Assembly: GCA_900543705.1 (NCBI GenBank)
Contig: UQSL01000056.1
Location: 1 to 12,140, forward strand
Origin: an uncultured Oscillospiraceae bacterium
GTDB lineage: Bacteria > Bacillota > Clostridia > Oscillospirales > Ruminococcaceae
Length of the DNA stretch: 12,140 bases
Direction: 5' to 3'
Shown piece after piece: positions 1 through 6,398 of this stretch (the first letter of the stretch is position 1; each line of letters starts with the position of its first letter). The position numbers and the translations under genes are program-made. The notes below the pieces were generated by a model that saw only the letters and a program-made list of their open reading frames with translations, was not told where the DNA came from and ran no database searches.

Positions 1-81
1 CAAGCAGGTCTTATTCGCTTTCCCTAATGTGTAACACATCTTTGACAAACCAACAAATCTTCGACTGTATTACCTACGGAG

Positions 82-125
82 CAAGCGGCAGCCGGGCATT
101 GCTGACTTCTACTGCTGCTTGTTTT
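82..125 (+). terminator. Possible rightward terminator near left edge
   Basis: Arms CAAGCGGCAG (82-91) and CTGCTGCTTG (112-121) pair over 10 bp with one G-U pair and are followed by TTTT and a T-rich stretch. The loop is long (20 nt), which weakens the call. It could end a rightward gene lying left of the window, facing the leftward lipoprotein gene. On the other strand there is no T-run, so no clear terminator is seen for the transporter operon itself. Confidence 0.25.
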
Positions 126-128
126 CTG

Positions 129-590
129 TTATTCTACAGTAATTTTCAGGCTGCCAGTCAGGTCATCTCCCTCCAACACCAGGTAGTTGTCACCGGAGGA
201 GAGAGTGAACTCATAAGTACCCACGGAAGAAGCATTTGCGATAACATGCATTTCCTCCTGTTCCCGCCAGTAAAGAGTACCGGAATCGGATGTGATCTCC
301 AGAGTATAAGTGAGCTGCAGCTTGTTTCCCCGCTTTCTCTTTAGGGCGGTTCCACCAAACAGGGTCTCCTTCCCCCAAAAGCTGTGGTAGATGGCCTGAT
401 AGGCACCCGTGTAGGAATCCTCTCCTTTTACCCGTTTTCCCTGCAAGTCCCGATTCCTGGTCAGTGCATGTTGACTGAACGACTGAAGAAAATCATTGAA
501 CCCGCCAAGCAAGTTTTCTTTGAGCGTGTTACCCTCACTGGTACACCCTCCCAGACTGAGCAACAGAACAAGGACCACGGCGAGTATCAC
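129..590 (-). CDS. Small lipoprotein, last gene of the LanFEG-type operon
   Basis: The protein begins with a hydrophobic segment ending in LSLGGC, a good lipobox, so it should be cut by signal peptidase II and anchored on the outer face of the membrane through Cys16 (numbering from the GTG start). The mature part is about 135 residues, hydrophilic, and ends in alternating polar/hydrophobic stretches (GTYEFTLSSGDNYLVLEG, then a GSLKITVE end) that suggest a small beta-sandwich. No enzyme motif is visible. It is the fifth gene of the transporter operon, and its neighbours suggest a role in binding or intercepting a peptide antibiotic, like an immunity lipoprotein, but this is inference. The start is uncertain: the GTG at 588-590 has a G-run touching it and lacks a properly spaced ribosome binding site, whereas an ACG at 609-611 is well spaced from GGAGG and would add a Lys-containing signal-peptide n-region. 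No family name can be given with confidence. Confidence 0.75.
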   Translation of the reverse strand: MILAVVLVLLLSLGGCTSEGNTLKENLLGGFNDFLQSFSQHALTRNRDLQGKRVKGEDSYTGAYQAIYHSFWGKETLFGGTALKRKRGNKLQLTYTLEITSDSGTLYWREQEEMHVIANASSVGTYEFTLSSGDNYLVLEGDDLTGSLKITVE

Positions 591-608
591 CCCCTTTGAT
601 GCAGACTT

Positions 609-623
609 CGTAGCGATTCCTCC
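609..623 (-). promoter_or_regulatory. GGAGG with ACG as candidate true start of the lipoprotein
   Basis: Just after the stop (624-626) of the preceding gene, GGAGG (619-623) is followed by 7 nt and then ACG (609-611), in frame with the lipoprotein. No ATG, GTG or TTG lies in frame between the stop and the GTG at 590. From ACG the product would begin (M/T)KSASKG ahead of the hydrophobic core, the usual shape of a lipoprotein signal. ACG is not a normal start in bacteria, so this is either a rare start, a recent ATG-to-ACG change that lowers expression, or a base error. Confidence 0.45.
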
Positions 624-908
624 TCACATCACAGCAGAATATGCCATCCAAGCCCCAAGTGCAATACCGGAAATAGCATACACATCATTGACCACCAGGC
701 AAACCTGCATCAGTTTATTTTTTACCCCCCCTTTGACATAGCAAAGGGTAGTAAAGATACCGCTAAACACCATGAAAGCGCAATAACAGCCAATCATAAT
801 CTCCGCAATTGGAGACTCGAGCGCCCAGGCGTTCATCCTGAGCAGGAATATCGTCCAAGGAACAACCATCATCAGGGTACTGATTACCGTAATTATCTTG
901 TTTTTCAT
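624..908 (-). CDS. Three-helix membrane protein of the LanFEG-type operon
   Basis: A 94-residue, strongly hydrophobic protein with three likely membrane helices (about residues 5-23, 34-57 and 66-90) and short loops. A small basic stretch (KGGVKNK, about 59-65) between helices 2 and 3 suggests a cytoplasmic loop. It starts with ATG three bases after the stop of the upstream permease, and its AAAGGAG lies inside the end of that gene, so the two are surely co-transcribed. No catalytic motif is seen. Position suggests an accessory subunit of the peptide-antibiotic transporter or an immunity protein. Other loci of this type are thought to carry similar small proteins, but this one has no recognised name. 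Coding status is strong because of spacing and start site; function is inferred only from context. Confidence 0.7.
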   Translation of the reverse strand: MKNKIITVISTLMMVVPWTIFLLRMNAWALESPIAEIMIGCYCAFMVFSGIFTTLCYVKGGVKNKLMQVCLVVNDVYAISGIALGAWMAYSAVM

Positions 909-911
909 ATT

Positions 912-1682
912 CTATCTCCTTTCAATTTTTGAAAAAAAGAAGCAGGAAATGGCCAGGCAGACAACGGTAATTACAATAGCGACCGGAATCCATGGAAGCA
1001 ATTGAATGGAAAAAGTGTCAAAGTTGGATGCCATCTCCCCCTGTAATGCGGTAATCAGAAAGAAGGGATAACACATAGGGTACAGAAACCAGGCTTTGGT
1101 GTTCATGACAAGCACGGAGGGCACAATTGATGCAAGGCCGATTCCGATCGAAAACACCGGCGTCTGAATACAGGTGGCAATCATCCAGAAAAAGGCTGCC
1201 ATAGGCAGGGAGGACAAATAGACAAGCCCTGTCTCTTTGAGTACCAGCAGAGGGGAGAGCATCAGGGAATAGCTGTTCATTTGGGAGGAAATAGCCGCTG
1301 CCGGAAAATAAAACAGCACCATAAGCATCATTTGGAAAGCCGCGAGAATTAGCAGAACTGTAAATTTTGCCATGCACATCGCCGCCGGATGAACAGGAAG
1401 AGAGAGCATCTTCAGAATTCCCCGGTTGCTCCGCTCCGTTTGGTTGAGCAAAACCGTGATAATGACTAAGGTTGCCGGATACATGAGCCACGCAAGCCCC
1501 AAGAAGCTCTGAATGAAAAAGTTGTTTTCCGGTGAGATTCCCTCCGCCTGCATCTCAAAGTTCATCCCGGAATTGACAATCGACAGAATCCAGAGGATGA
1601 CGATGGGGAGTAACAGCAGGAGTAGGATATGGGTACGGCGGATTTTTTTCAGTTCAACACCGGCCAGAGAAAAGAAGCTCAT
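912..1682 (-). CDS. ABC permease, MutG/LanG-type
   Basis: The second permease of a lantibiotic-protection ABC transporter. It is 256 residues with about six membrane helices (roughly 18-37, 60-80, 104-128, 147-170, 175-196 and 232-252). Its amphipathic N-terminus (VELKKIRRTH just before helix 1) is typical of the MutE/MutG/EpiE permease group. Such permeases pair with a partner and two ATPase copies to expel lantibiotics or related cationic peptides from the membrane to the outside. The ATG overlaps the stop of the upstream permease by 4 nt, so the two are translationally coupled, which fits equal production of two halves of one channel. Length is normal for the family and no break is visible. 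The exact peptide handled cannot be told from sequence. Confidence 0.85.
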   Translation of the reverse strand: MSFFSLAGVELKKIRRTHILLLLLLPIVILWILSIVNSGMNFEMQAEGISPENNFFIQSFLGLAWLMYPATLVIITVLLNQTERSNRGILKMLSLPVHPAAMCMAKFTVLLILAAFQMMLMVLFYFPAAAISSQMNSYSLMLSPLLVLKETGLVYLSSLPMAAFFWMIATCIQTPVFSIGIGLASIVPSVLVMNTKAWFLYPMCYPFFLITALQGEMASNFDTFSIQLLPWIPVAIVITVVCLAISCFFFSKIERR

Positions 1683-2404
1683 GGGAGATTCCTCCTTACT
1701 TTTAAAATAATTGCTTCTACTAGGCTGAAGAGAAGGGTCTCGACGCCGCTTGCTACCAAAAAGGAGGTAGCCCGGGTATCGCTGAATGTTTTTGCCAGTG
1801 TTTGAAACGGCATGGCAAAGGGGAACAGAGAGAGTGCAAAATTATCTGACGGAAGCATCGTCACAATAAAGATGCCGATAACCCCGATTCCAAGAGAAAC
1901 CCAGAGGTTTTCACACAGCGAAGAGATTTCCATCATCAAAACTACCGAAGGTAAAAACAGGACAAACTCATATCCAATGGTTTTGAGCAGTTGTGGCCAG
2001 AAAGTGCTGTCCGCTCCAAACCAGTAACAGGCACAAAACGCTAGGGCAGCGGCCTCTACTACCAATACAAAGAAGAGAGAGGCTGTCAAAATCACGGTCT
2101 TTGCGGCAAATAGGTTTCCCACCCTCTGGGGCAGCGCTTCCATTTTCAGCATGGCCCGGTCGGCATATTCCGTATGGTAGATGATACAGGAACCGATAAC
2201 CAAGAAGAACAGATTGAGCATCGCGATCATCTGCCAATTTGAATTCATCAGAATATCCAATGCGGAAAGCTGTTGGTGTATGAACGTGTCCGGACGGGCT
2301 GCCGTGTTAATAATGGGGAAGCTCGCTGCAAGCAGGGCACCCAGCAAAAAAGCAGGAAAGTAACCCGTGCGCCTGAGCTTTTTGAGCTCCAGTGAAAGGC
2401 TCAT
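1679..2404 (-). CDS. ABC permease, MutE/LanE-type
   Basis: The first permease of the transporter, 241 residues, with about six predicted membrane helices beginning with FPAFLLGALLAASFP after an N-terminal LELKKLRRTG motif, the same signature as in the partner permease. A short external segment with charged residues follows helix 1, as in the family. It overlaps the ATPase gene by 4 nt upstream and the other permease by 4 nt downstream, so the three genes are translationally coupled. In LanFEG systems the EG permeases form the membrane channel that removes peptide antibiotics from the lipid bilayer. Assignment as E rather than G rests on gene order after the ATPase and on size, which is weaker evidence than the family assignment itself. 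Confidence 0.85.
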   Translation of the reverse strand: MSLSLELKKLRRTGYFPAFLLGALLAASFPIINTAARPDTFIHQQLSALDILMNSNWQMIAMLNLFFLVIGSCIIYHTEYADRAMLKMEALPQRVGNLFAAKTVILTASLFFVLVVEAAALAFCACYWFGADSTFWPQLLKTIGYEFVLFLPSVVLMMEISSLCENLWVSLGIGVIGIFIVTMLPSDNFALSLFPFAMPFQTLAKTFSDTRATSFLVASGVETLLFSLVEAIILKVRRNLP

Positions 2405-3159
2405 CTGGCACCACCCCGTTTTAAGTTGTCCTCTTCAATCAGGGCCAGAAAGGTTTCCTCCAGATTGTCCACTGGCAGGCCGCGGTTGAGCGCGTACGGT
2501 TTGAGTGCGGACAATGTCCCCTCGAACAGCAGTCTGCCGTGGTTAAGGATTCCTATATCATCTGCCATTAGCTCAATTTCGGAAAGCAGATGGGAGGATA
2601 CCAACACCGTGCAGTCGTATTGCTGCGGGAGCGAACGGATGAGGGTCCGGATTTCATGGATGCCCGCCGGGTCCAATCCGTTTGTCGGTTCGTCGAGAAT
2701 CAAAATCGGCGGCTGGCCGAGCAGTGCACCTGCGAGCCCCAGGCGCTGTTTCATCCCGAGTGAGTATTTCCTGGCAGATCTCTTACGATGCTCATAGAGT
2801 CCTACCGTTTCCAGTGCATCGCGTACGCTTTTTTTGGGAAGGCCGAGAATCTTTCGGAGAATGTCCAGGTTTTCCTCCCCGCTGAGGTTTCCATAGAATG
2901 CAGGCGCTTCAATAAATGAGCCGATTTCCCGTAAAATCTCCATCCGGTCTTTGGGATAGGATTTTCCATTGATCACAAAGGTTCCGCTCGTGGGCTTGGT
3001 AAGTCCCAAAAACATTTTCATCGTGGTGGATTTCCCGGCGCCGTTTGGCCCCAGAAAACCGTAGATTCTCCCTTTTTGAATATGCAGATTTAGTCCAGAC
3101 ACTGCAGTGAAATCTGAATAACTCTTTGTAAGGTCATGGGTTTCTATCATGTTTTCCAT
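2401..3159 (-). CDS. ABC transporter ATPase, LanF/MutF/BcrA-type
   Basis: A cytoplasmic ATPase of 252 residues that powers the two permeases next to it. Visible motifs are Walker A GPNGAGKST (37-45), signature YSLGMKQRLG (132-141), Walker B ILILDEPTNGLDP (152-164) and the H-loop SSH (188-190). The usual Q-loop glutamine is replaced by Glu84 in the segment GSFIEAPAFYGNLSG. A glutamate here (the E-loop) is known for lantibiotic immunity ATPases such as NukF, and it supports LanF over a general drug exporter. The degenerate signature also fits the bacitracin/lantibiotic group. An AAAGGAG lies 8-9 nt before the ATG; a second ATG three codons later is less well placed. It is first in the operon, behind a promoter with regulator-type repeats. 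Confidence 0.92.
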   Translation of the reverse strand: MENMIETHDLTKSYSDFTAVSGLNLHIQKGRIYGFLGPNGAGKSTTMKMFLGLTKPTSGTFVINGKSYPKDRMEILREIGSFIEAPAFYGNLSGEENLDILRKILGLPKKSVRDALETVGLYEHRKRSARKYSLGMKQRLGLAGALLGQPPILILDEPTNGLDPAGIHEIRTLIRSLPQQYDCTVLVSSHLLSEIELMADDIGILNHGRLLFEGTLSALKPYALNRGLPVDNLEETFLALIEEDNLKRGGAR

Positions 3160-3188
3160 TCTGGTCGCTCCTTTCTTTTGTTGTTTAT

Positions 3189-3217
3189 AGTATAAATCCC
3201 GAACCTGACGCCTATCT
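3189..3217 (-). promoter_or_regulatory. Leftward promoter of the transporter operon, weak -35
   Basis: A consensus-like -10, TATACT (3189-3194), sits about 30 nt upstream of the ATPase start. At the 17-nt position for the -35 there is only AGATAG (3212-3217), with no resemblance to TTGACA. A good -10 with no -35, and a direct repeat immediately upstream, is the pattern of a promoter switched on by an OmpR-type activator. The start point would be near 3182. Predicted from sequence only. Confidence 0.5.
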
Positions 3218-3225
3218 TCTCTTTA

Positions 3226-3243
3226 CCTTACATTTTCCTTACA
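3226..3243. promoter_or_regulatory. Direct-repeat operator, probable response-regulator site
   Basis: CCTTACA occurs twice, at 3226-3232 and 3237-3243, exactly 11 bp apart (TGTAAGG on the transporter strand). The wider context is also alike: TTTACCTTACA and TTTTCCTTACA. Head-to-tail half-sites about one helical turn apart are the usual target of OmpR/PhoB-type regulators. The repeat begins 8 nt upstream of the expected -35 of the transporter promoter and about 50 bp upstream of the divergent regulator's start point, so it could serve both directions. The binding protein is most likely the regulator encoded next to it. Confidence 0.6.
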
Positions 3244-3276
3244 AATGCCGGGACATTCCAAAAAGGGCCTTCGGTG

Positions 3277-3285
3277 TGTTATACT
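3277..3285 (+). promoter_or_regulatory. Extended -10 promoter of the two-component genes
   Basis: TGTTATACT is an extended -10 (TG-n-TATACT) with its start point expected near 3292, about 16 nt before the regulator ATG. The -35 region (TTCCAA near 3256-3261) is poor, which an extended -10 can tolerate. GAGGTGAG between this site and the ATG is the ribosome binding site, so the leader is very short. Confidence 0.5.
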
Positions 3286-3307
3286 GCAAGAAGCGAGGTG
3301 AGCAAAA

Positions 3308-4030
3308 ATGGACTACAGCTACTTAAAAGAGAAAAAGATCCTTGTGGTGGATGATGAGCTGGAACTTTTGACTATGGTACAAGCAATTTTACGGGAAGAG
3401 GGCTACCGGAATTTAAAAACAGCCTCAACTGTGGAGCAGGCGCTTTTGGTCTGCAAACGTTGGGAGCCGGAGTTTGTGGTACTCGATGTCATGCTCCCGG
3501 ATGGGGATGGTTTTTCCCTACTTGAGCAGATTCGCACCTTTTCCGATGTGCCTGTGCTGTTTTTGACTGCGCGCGGAGAGGATGAGGACAAATTCCGTGG
3601 ACTGGGACTTGGTGCGGATGATTATATGGTAAAGCCTTTTTTGCCAAAGGAGCTGACGCTTCGCATCGGCGGTATTTTGCGCCGGTGCTATAAAGAGGAA
3701 CATCCGGTAGTCCGGCTGGCAGCCTGTACTGTGGATTTTGAAAAAGGGGAGGTTATGAAAGGCGGTGAGCACATCCCGCTGACGGCAAAGGAATTTGATC
3801 TACTTCAGGCATTGTGCCGGAATGCGGGAAAAATTGTGTCCATTGACATGCTGTGCGAGGTAGCCTGGGGAGAAAATCCCTTTGGCTATGAAAATTCCCT
3901 GATGGCCCATATCCGCCGCATTCGGGAAAAAATAGAGGAAAATCCCTCCAAACCGGTCTCCTTGATTACGGTAAAAGGGCTTGGCTACAAATTAATCGTG
4001 GGGGAATCACGGGATGAAAGATACCTTTAA
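3308..4030 (+). CDS. Response regulator, OmpR/PhoB family
   Basis: A 240-residue cytoplasmic transcription factor. The receiver domain (about 8-122) shows the acidic pair Asp15-Asp16, the phosphorylation site Asp60 in FVVLDVMLPDGDG, Thr87 and Lys109 in the KPF motif. The C-terminal winged helix (about 135-235) has the family pattern LTAKEFDLLQALCRN and ends with TVKGLGYKL. All key residues are present, so it should be phosphorylated by the kinase encoded immediately downstream, whose gene overlaps it by 17 nt. It is divergent from the LanFEG-type operon and separated from it by one 148-bp control region, so the operon is its probable target. CprR of Clostridioides difficile and NisR/SpaR-type regulators are functional analogues. 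The start follows GAGGTGAG at good spacing. Confidence 0.93.
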   Translation: MDYSYLKEKKILVVDDELELLTMVQAILREEGYRNLKTASTVEQALLVCKRWEPEFVVLDVMLPDGDGFSLLEQIRTFSDVPVLFLTARGEDEDKFRGLGLGADDYMVKPFLPKELTLRIGGILRRCYKEEHPVVRLAACTVDFEKGEVMKGGEHIPLTAKEFDLLQALCRNAGKIVSIDMLCEVAWGENPFGYENSLMAHIRRIREKIEENPSKPVSLITVKGLGYKLIVGESRDERYL

Positions 4031-5435
4031 GCTGCTTCGGCGCTTCTTTCTGGTTTTGATTTTGTCCATCTTCCTGCTGCTGATTCTCAACCTCATACTG
4101 CTTTTCCTGCTTTCCTATCGAAAGGTGGGAAACGGGAGTCCATGGGAAACTGCACAGGAAATCTCCGACGCCCTGGTACAGACGGAGGACGGGAAATACC
4201 ATCTGAGCGAAGAAGGACAGGTTGTGCTCAGCCAGAGCGGTGCCTGGGCGATTTTGATTGACAACAAAAGCGGGACAGTCGAATGGAACAGCGATAACCT
4301 TCCGCAGGAGGTGCCAAAACAGTATTCTCTGGCTGATTTATCTTATGCGATTCGGGGATACATTGCGGATTATCCTACTACGACCGGTGAACATGGAGAA
4401 GATTTGCTGATTTTGGGAAATCCCAAGAATTCACTTTGGAAAGCGATGTGGAACACCTTTGATTATGACATGATTGCCCATCTGCCCCAGAATAGTTTGC
4501 TTTTATTGTGTTTTAACCTGGTGTTTATCTTTCTGATCTATATGGTTGTGGTTTCCGGTTTCCTTCGCTCTGTCAAACCGATTATTGCAGGGGTAGAAGC
4601 ATTGCCGGAGGGACGGGACGTCTATGTCAAGGAGAAGGGCCTGCTGTCCTCGCTGGCGGCGTCGCTCAACCGGGCGTCGGAGAAACTGCGTATGCAGGAA
4701 TACCGTCTGAGGAAAAAGGAAACGGCACGCGCCAACTGGATTGCCGGGGTCTCACACGATATCCGTACGCCGCTCTCCATGGTCATGGGTTATGCCGGGC
4801 AGCTGGAAGAGGACAAGGATCTTCCGGAGGATACACGGAAAAAGGCGGGTGTCATCCGGCTGCAGAGCGTTCGGATGAAAAACCTGATAAACGATTTAAA
4901 CCTCTCCTCAAAGCTTGAATATAACGCACAGCCGCTCCATAAAGCTTCAATCAACGCAGTCGCCCTGCTGCGCGGGATAGCTGTAGACTTCTTAAACCTG
5001 GACGCGCAGGGACGCTATCCAATCAAGTGGGCAACTGAGGAAGATTTGACTTCCTGTATCGTCGAAGCCGACGCAAACCTGCTGAAACGGGCGATATCGA
5101 ACCTGATCGTAAACGCCCAGGTGCATAACCCGGATGGATGTATCATTACAGTGAACGTGCGTGAGGAACAGAAAATGTGCCGCATCACGATTTCCGATGA
5201 TGGAATAGGTGTCACCGACCAGCAGCTGGAATCCATTCTCAGTGCGCCGCATTATATGGTGTGCGACAGCAATACGAGAGAACAGCGGCACGGACTGGGC
5301 CTGCTGATTGTCAGGCAGATTGCGGCTGCGCATCATGGGACAGTGGAGATTGGGCGCTCTGTATCCGGCGGGTTTGAGGTCTCCATTCTGCTGCCCCAAA
5401 AGGAGGAGGGTGTATCTTCTGACAGGGACTGTTAG
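4014..5435 (+). CDS. Sensor histidine kinase
   Basis: A membrane sensor of 473 residues. Helix 1 is about 10-33 and helix 2 about 160-183, enclosing roughly 125 external residues. The cytoplasmic part has His248 in VSHDIRTPLS as phosphoacceptor, the N-box around Asn363-Asn367 (NLIVNAQVHNPDG), the G1 box DDGIGV (395-400) and the G2 box HGLGLLIV (426-433). The catalytic set is complete. The external domain has no motif I can name. Its size lies between intramembrane-sensing kinases, which have almost none, and kinases with large folded sensor domains. It is translated from within the regulator gene (17-nt overlap) behind a GGGGGA ribosome binding site. Its likely signal is a peptide antibiotic or the cell-wall damage it causes, inferred from the adjacent transporter. 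Confidence 0.92.
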   Translation: MKDTFKLLRRFFLVLILSIFLLLILNLILLFLLSYRKVGNGSPWETAQEISDALVQTEDGKYHLSEEGQVVLSQSGAWAILIDNKSGTVEWNSDNLPQEVPKQYSLADLSYAIRGYIADYPTTTGEHGEDLLILGNPKNSLWKAMWNTFDYDMIAHLPQNSLLLLCFNLVFIFLIYMVVVSGFLRSVKPIIAGVEALPEGRDVYVKEKGLLSSLAASLNRASEKLRMQEYRLRKKETARANWIAGVSHDIRTPLSMVMGYAGQLEEDKDLPEDTRKKAGVIRLQSVRMKNLINDLNLSSKLEYNAQPLHKASINAVALLRGIAVDFLNLDAQGRYPIKWATEEDLTSCIVEADANLLKRAISNLIVNAQVHNPDGCIITVNVREEQKMCRITISDDGIGVTDQQLESILSAPHYMVCDSNTREQRHGLGLLIVRQIAAAHHGTVEIGRSVSGGFEVSILLPQKEEGVSSDRDC

Positions 5436-5514
5436 ATATGTGGAATTTTGCGCAGAAAAAGTAAACCTTGAAATATGGCCTTTTTCCGGAGTCCACCAGA
5501 GATAGTTTCTATTA

Positions 5515-5533
5515 AGGATAACAGTCTTATCCT
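5515..5533. other. Small inverted repeat between kinase and ThyX-like gene
   Basis: AGGATAA (5515-5521) and TTATCCT (5527-5533) form a perfect 7-bp dyad with a 5-nt centre, followed by GTTT. It could be a weak terminator after the kinase gene or an operator upstream of the next promoter (-35 at 5556). The rest of the 176-bp gap has no other structure that I can support. Confidence 0.35.
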
Positions 5534-5555
5534 GTTTCCTACCACATTCTGTTTC

Positions 5556-5584
5556 TCGACTTTACTTGGAAGCTATGCTATCAT
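5556..5584 (+). promoter_or_regulatory. Promoter of the ThyX-like gene
   Basis: TCGACT (5556-5561), 17 nt, then TATCAT (5579-5584). The -35 matches four of six and the -10 four of six consensus bases. Transcription would begin near 5591, giving a leader of about 20 nt that contains CCGGAGGGA just before the ATG at 5612. It indicates that the gene is transcribed on its own rather than with the kinase. Confidence 0.5.
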
Positions 5585-5611
5585 AGAGGAAAACAACCGG
5601 AGGGATCTGAC

Positions 5612-6232
5612 ATGATAAAATTGGAACGTACCAGCGTTATGAATTTGGAAAATGCTATTCGTGGAGCGAGAAACCCGATGAACAGCTGGTCTAAGAGCGA
5701 CAGCTATTATGAAAAAGATGGCAGCTATGTGCTCGGAGAAAACGACCTCTCCCTGGCAGTAAGGCTGTGCAAATCCGGAAGTGATCACCGCAAATTTATC
5801 CGCCAAATATTTGTGTCCGTGGATATCACAGCCCCGCTTTACTGGTGGAAGGAATATGACACCTACAAGGTGGCGACCGTAGCCAATTCCACAAGTACAA
5901 TGCACAGAATCCACAGCAAGCCCTTTTCTCTGGATGACTTTTCCTGTGACAAGATGTCAGATAAGGCAAGAGAGAAAATGGCACAGCTCATCGAGTACTT
6001 AGAAGGCCTGCGTCGGCATTATGTGCAGACCAAAGACAAACAGGACTGGCTGGACATCATTCAGCTTCTTCCCTCCAGCTACAACCAGATGCGCACCTGC
6101 TCGCTCAACTACGAGACGCTGATCAATATCTATCACGCGCGCAAAAATCACAAGCTCGAGGAATGGCATCATGTCTGTAATTGGATTGAAACGCTCCCCT
6201 ACGCAAAAGAGCTGATTGTGGACATCCAATAA
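5612..6232 (+). CDS. ThyX-like protein lacking the canonical signature motif
   Basis: A soluble protein of 206 residues without signal peptide or membrane helix. Its layout follows flavin-dependent thymidylate synthase (ThyX). APLYWWKEYDTYKVATVANS (74-93) sits where ThyX has its RHRxxSxNExS motif, and LLPSSYNQMRTCSLNYETLINIYHAR (in two stretches, 152-177) matches the ThyX C-terminal LP...N..sL..F...R segment, keeping Asn166 and Arg177. However, the RHR of the signature appears as roughly TYK and the NExSxR part is not kept. The residues that bind dUMP and FAD in ThyX are thus changed, and thymidylate synthase activity is doubtful. The length is close to a full ThyX (about 220). The gene has its own promoter, a GGAGGGA site and a strong terminator, so it is a live single gene. 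Similar uncharacterised proteins may occur in gut Firmicutes and their phages. The homology claim rests on reading motifs by eye. Confidence 0.6.
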   Translation: MIKLERTSVMNLENAIRGARNPMNSWSKSDSYYEKDGSYVLGENDLSLAVRLCKSGSDHRKFIRQIFVSVDITAPLYWWKEYDTYKVATVANSTSTMHRIHSKPFSLDDFSCDKMSDKAREKMAQLIEYLEGLRRHYVQTKDKQDWLDIIQLLPSSYNQMRTCSLNYETLINIYHARKNHKLEEWHHVCNWIETLPYAKELIVDIQ

Positions 6233-6290
6233 GACCTGCAAAAGGGAAAGAAGTCCTGTCAGTGGTATTGGATTGAAAACCTATAGAATT

Positions 6291-6332
6291 AAGAGAAACA
6301 GGCACACCGTATTCGGTGTGCCTGTTTCTCTT
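6291..6332. terminator. Strong 19-bp hairpin after the ThyX-like gene
   Basis: Arms at 6291-6309 and 6314-6332 pair perfectly over 19 bp (GGCACACCG core) around a TATT loop. The left arm begins AAGAGAAACA and the right arm ends TGTTTCTCTT, so a T-rich run ends the stem on the + strand. It lies 58 nt after the stop of the ThyX-like gene. Because it is symmetric it may block transcription from both directions. Confidence 0.75.
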
Positions 6333-6362
6333 GTGTAGCTATTCTGCTATGGACAACTTATC

Positions 6363-6398
6363 GACAGTTTCTTTTCTGGTGGAGACAAAGAAACTGTC
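6363..6398. repeat. Unexplained inverted repeat in the gap before csp
   Basis: GACAGTTTCTTT (6363-6374) and AAAGAAACTGTC (6387-6398) pair perfectly over 12 bp around a 12-nt loop. There is no T-run after it and no gene next to it that needs a terminator, as one has already been seen at 6291 and another at 6501. It could be a small non-autonomous element or the remnant of an insertion-sequence end, but no transposase is near. The remainder of the 342-bp gap (6233-6574) shows no coding potential that I can support. Confidence 0.5.

Noticed and set aside
27..344. A 105-codon frame on the + strand at the left edge
   Set aside because: Mostly antisense to the lipoprotein gene, without a ribosome binding site or recognisable domain.
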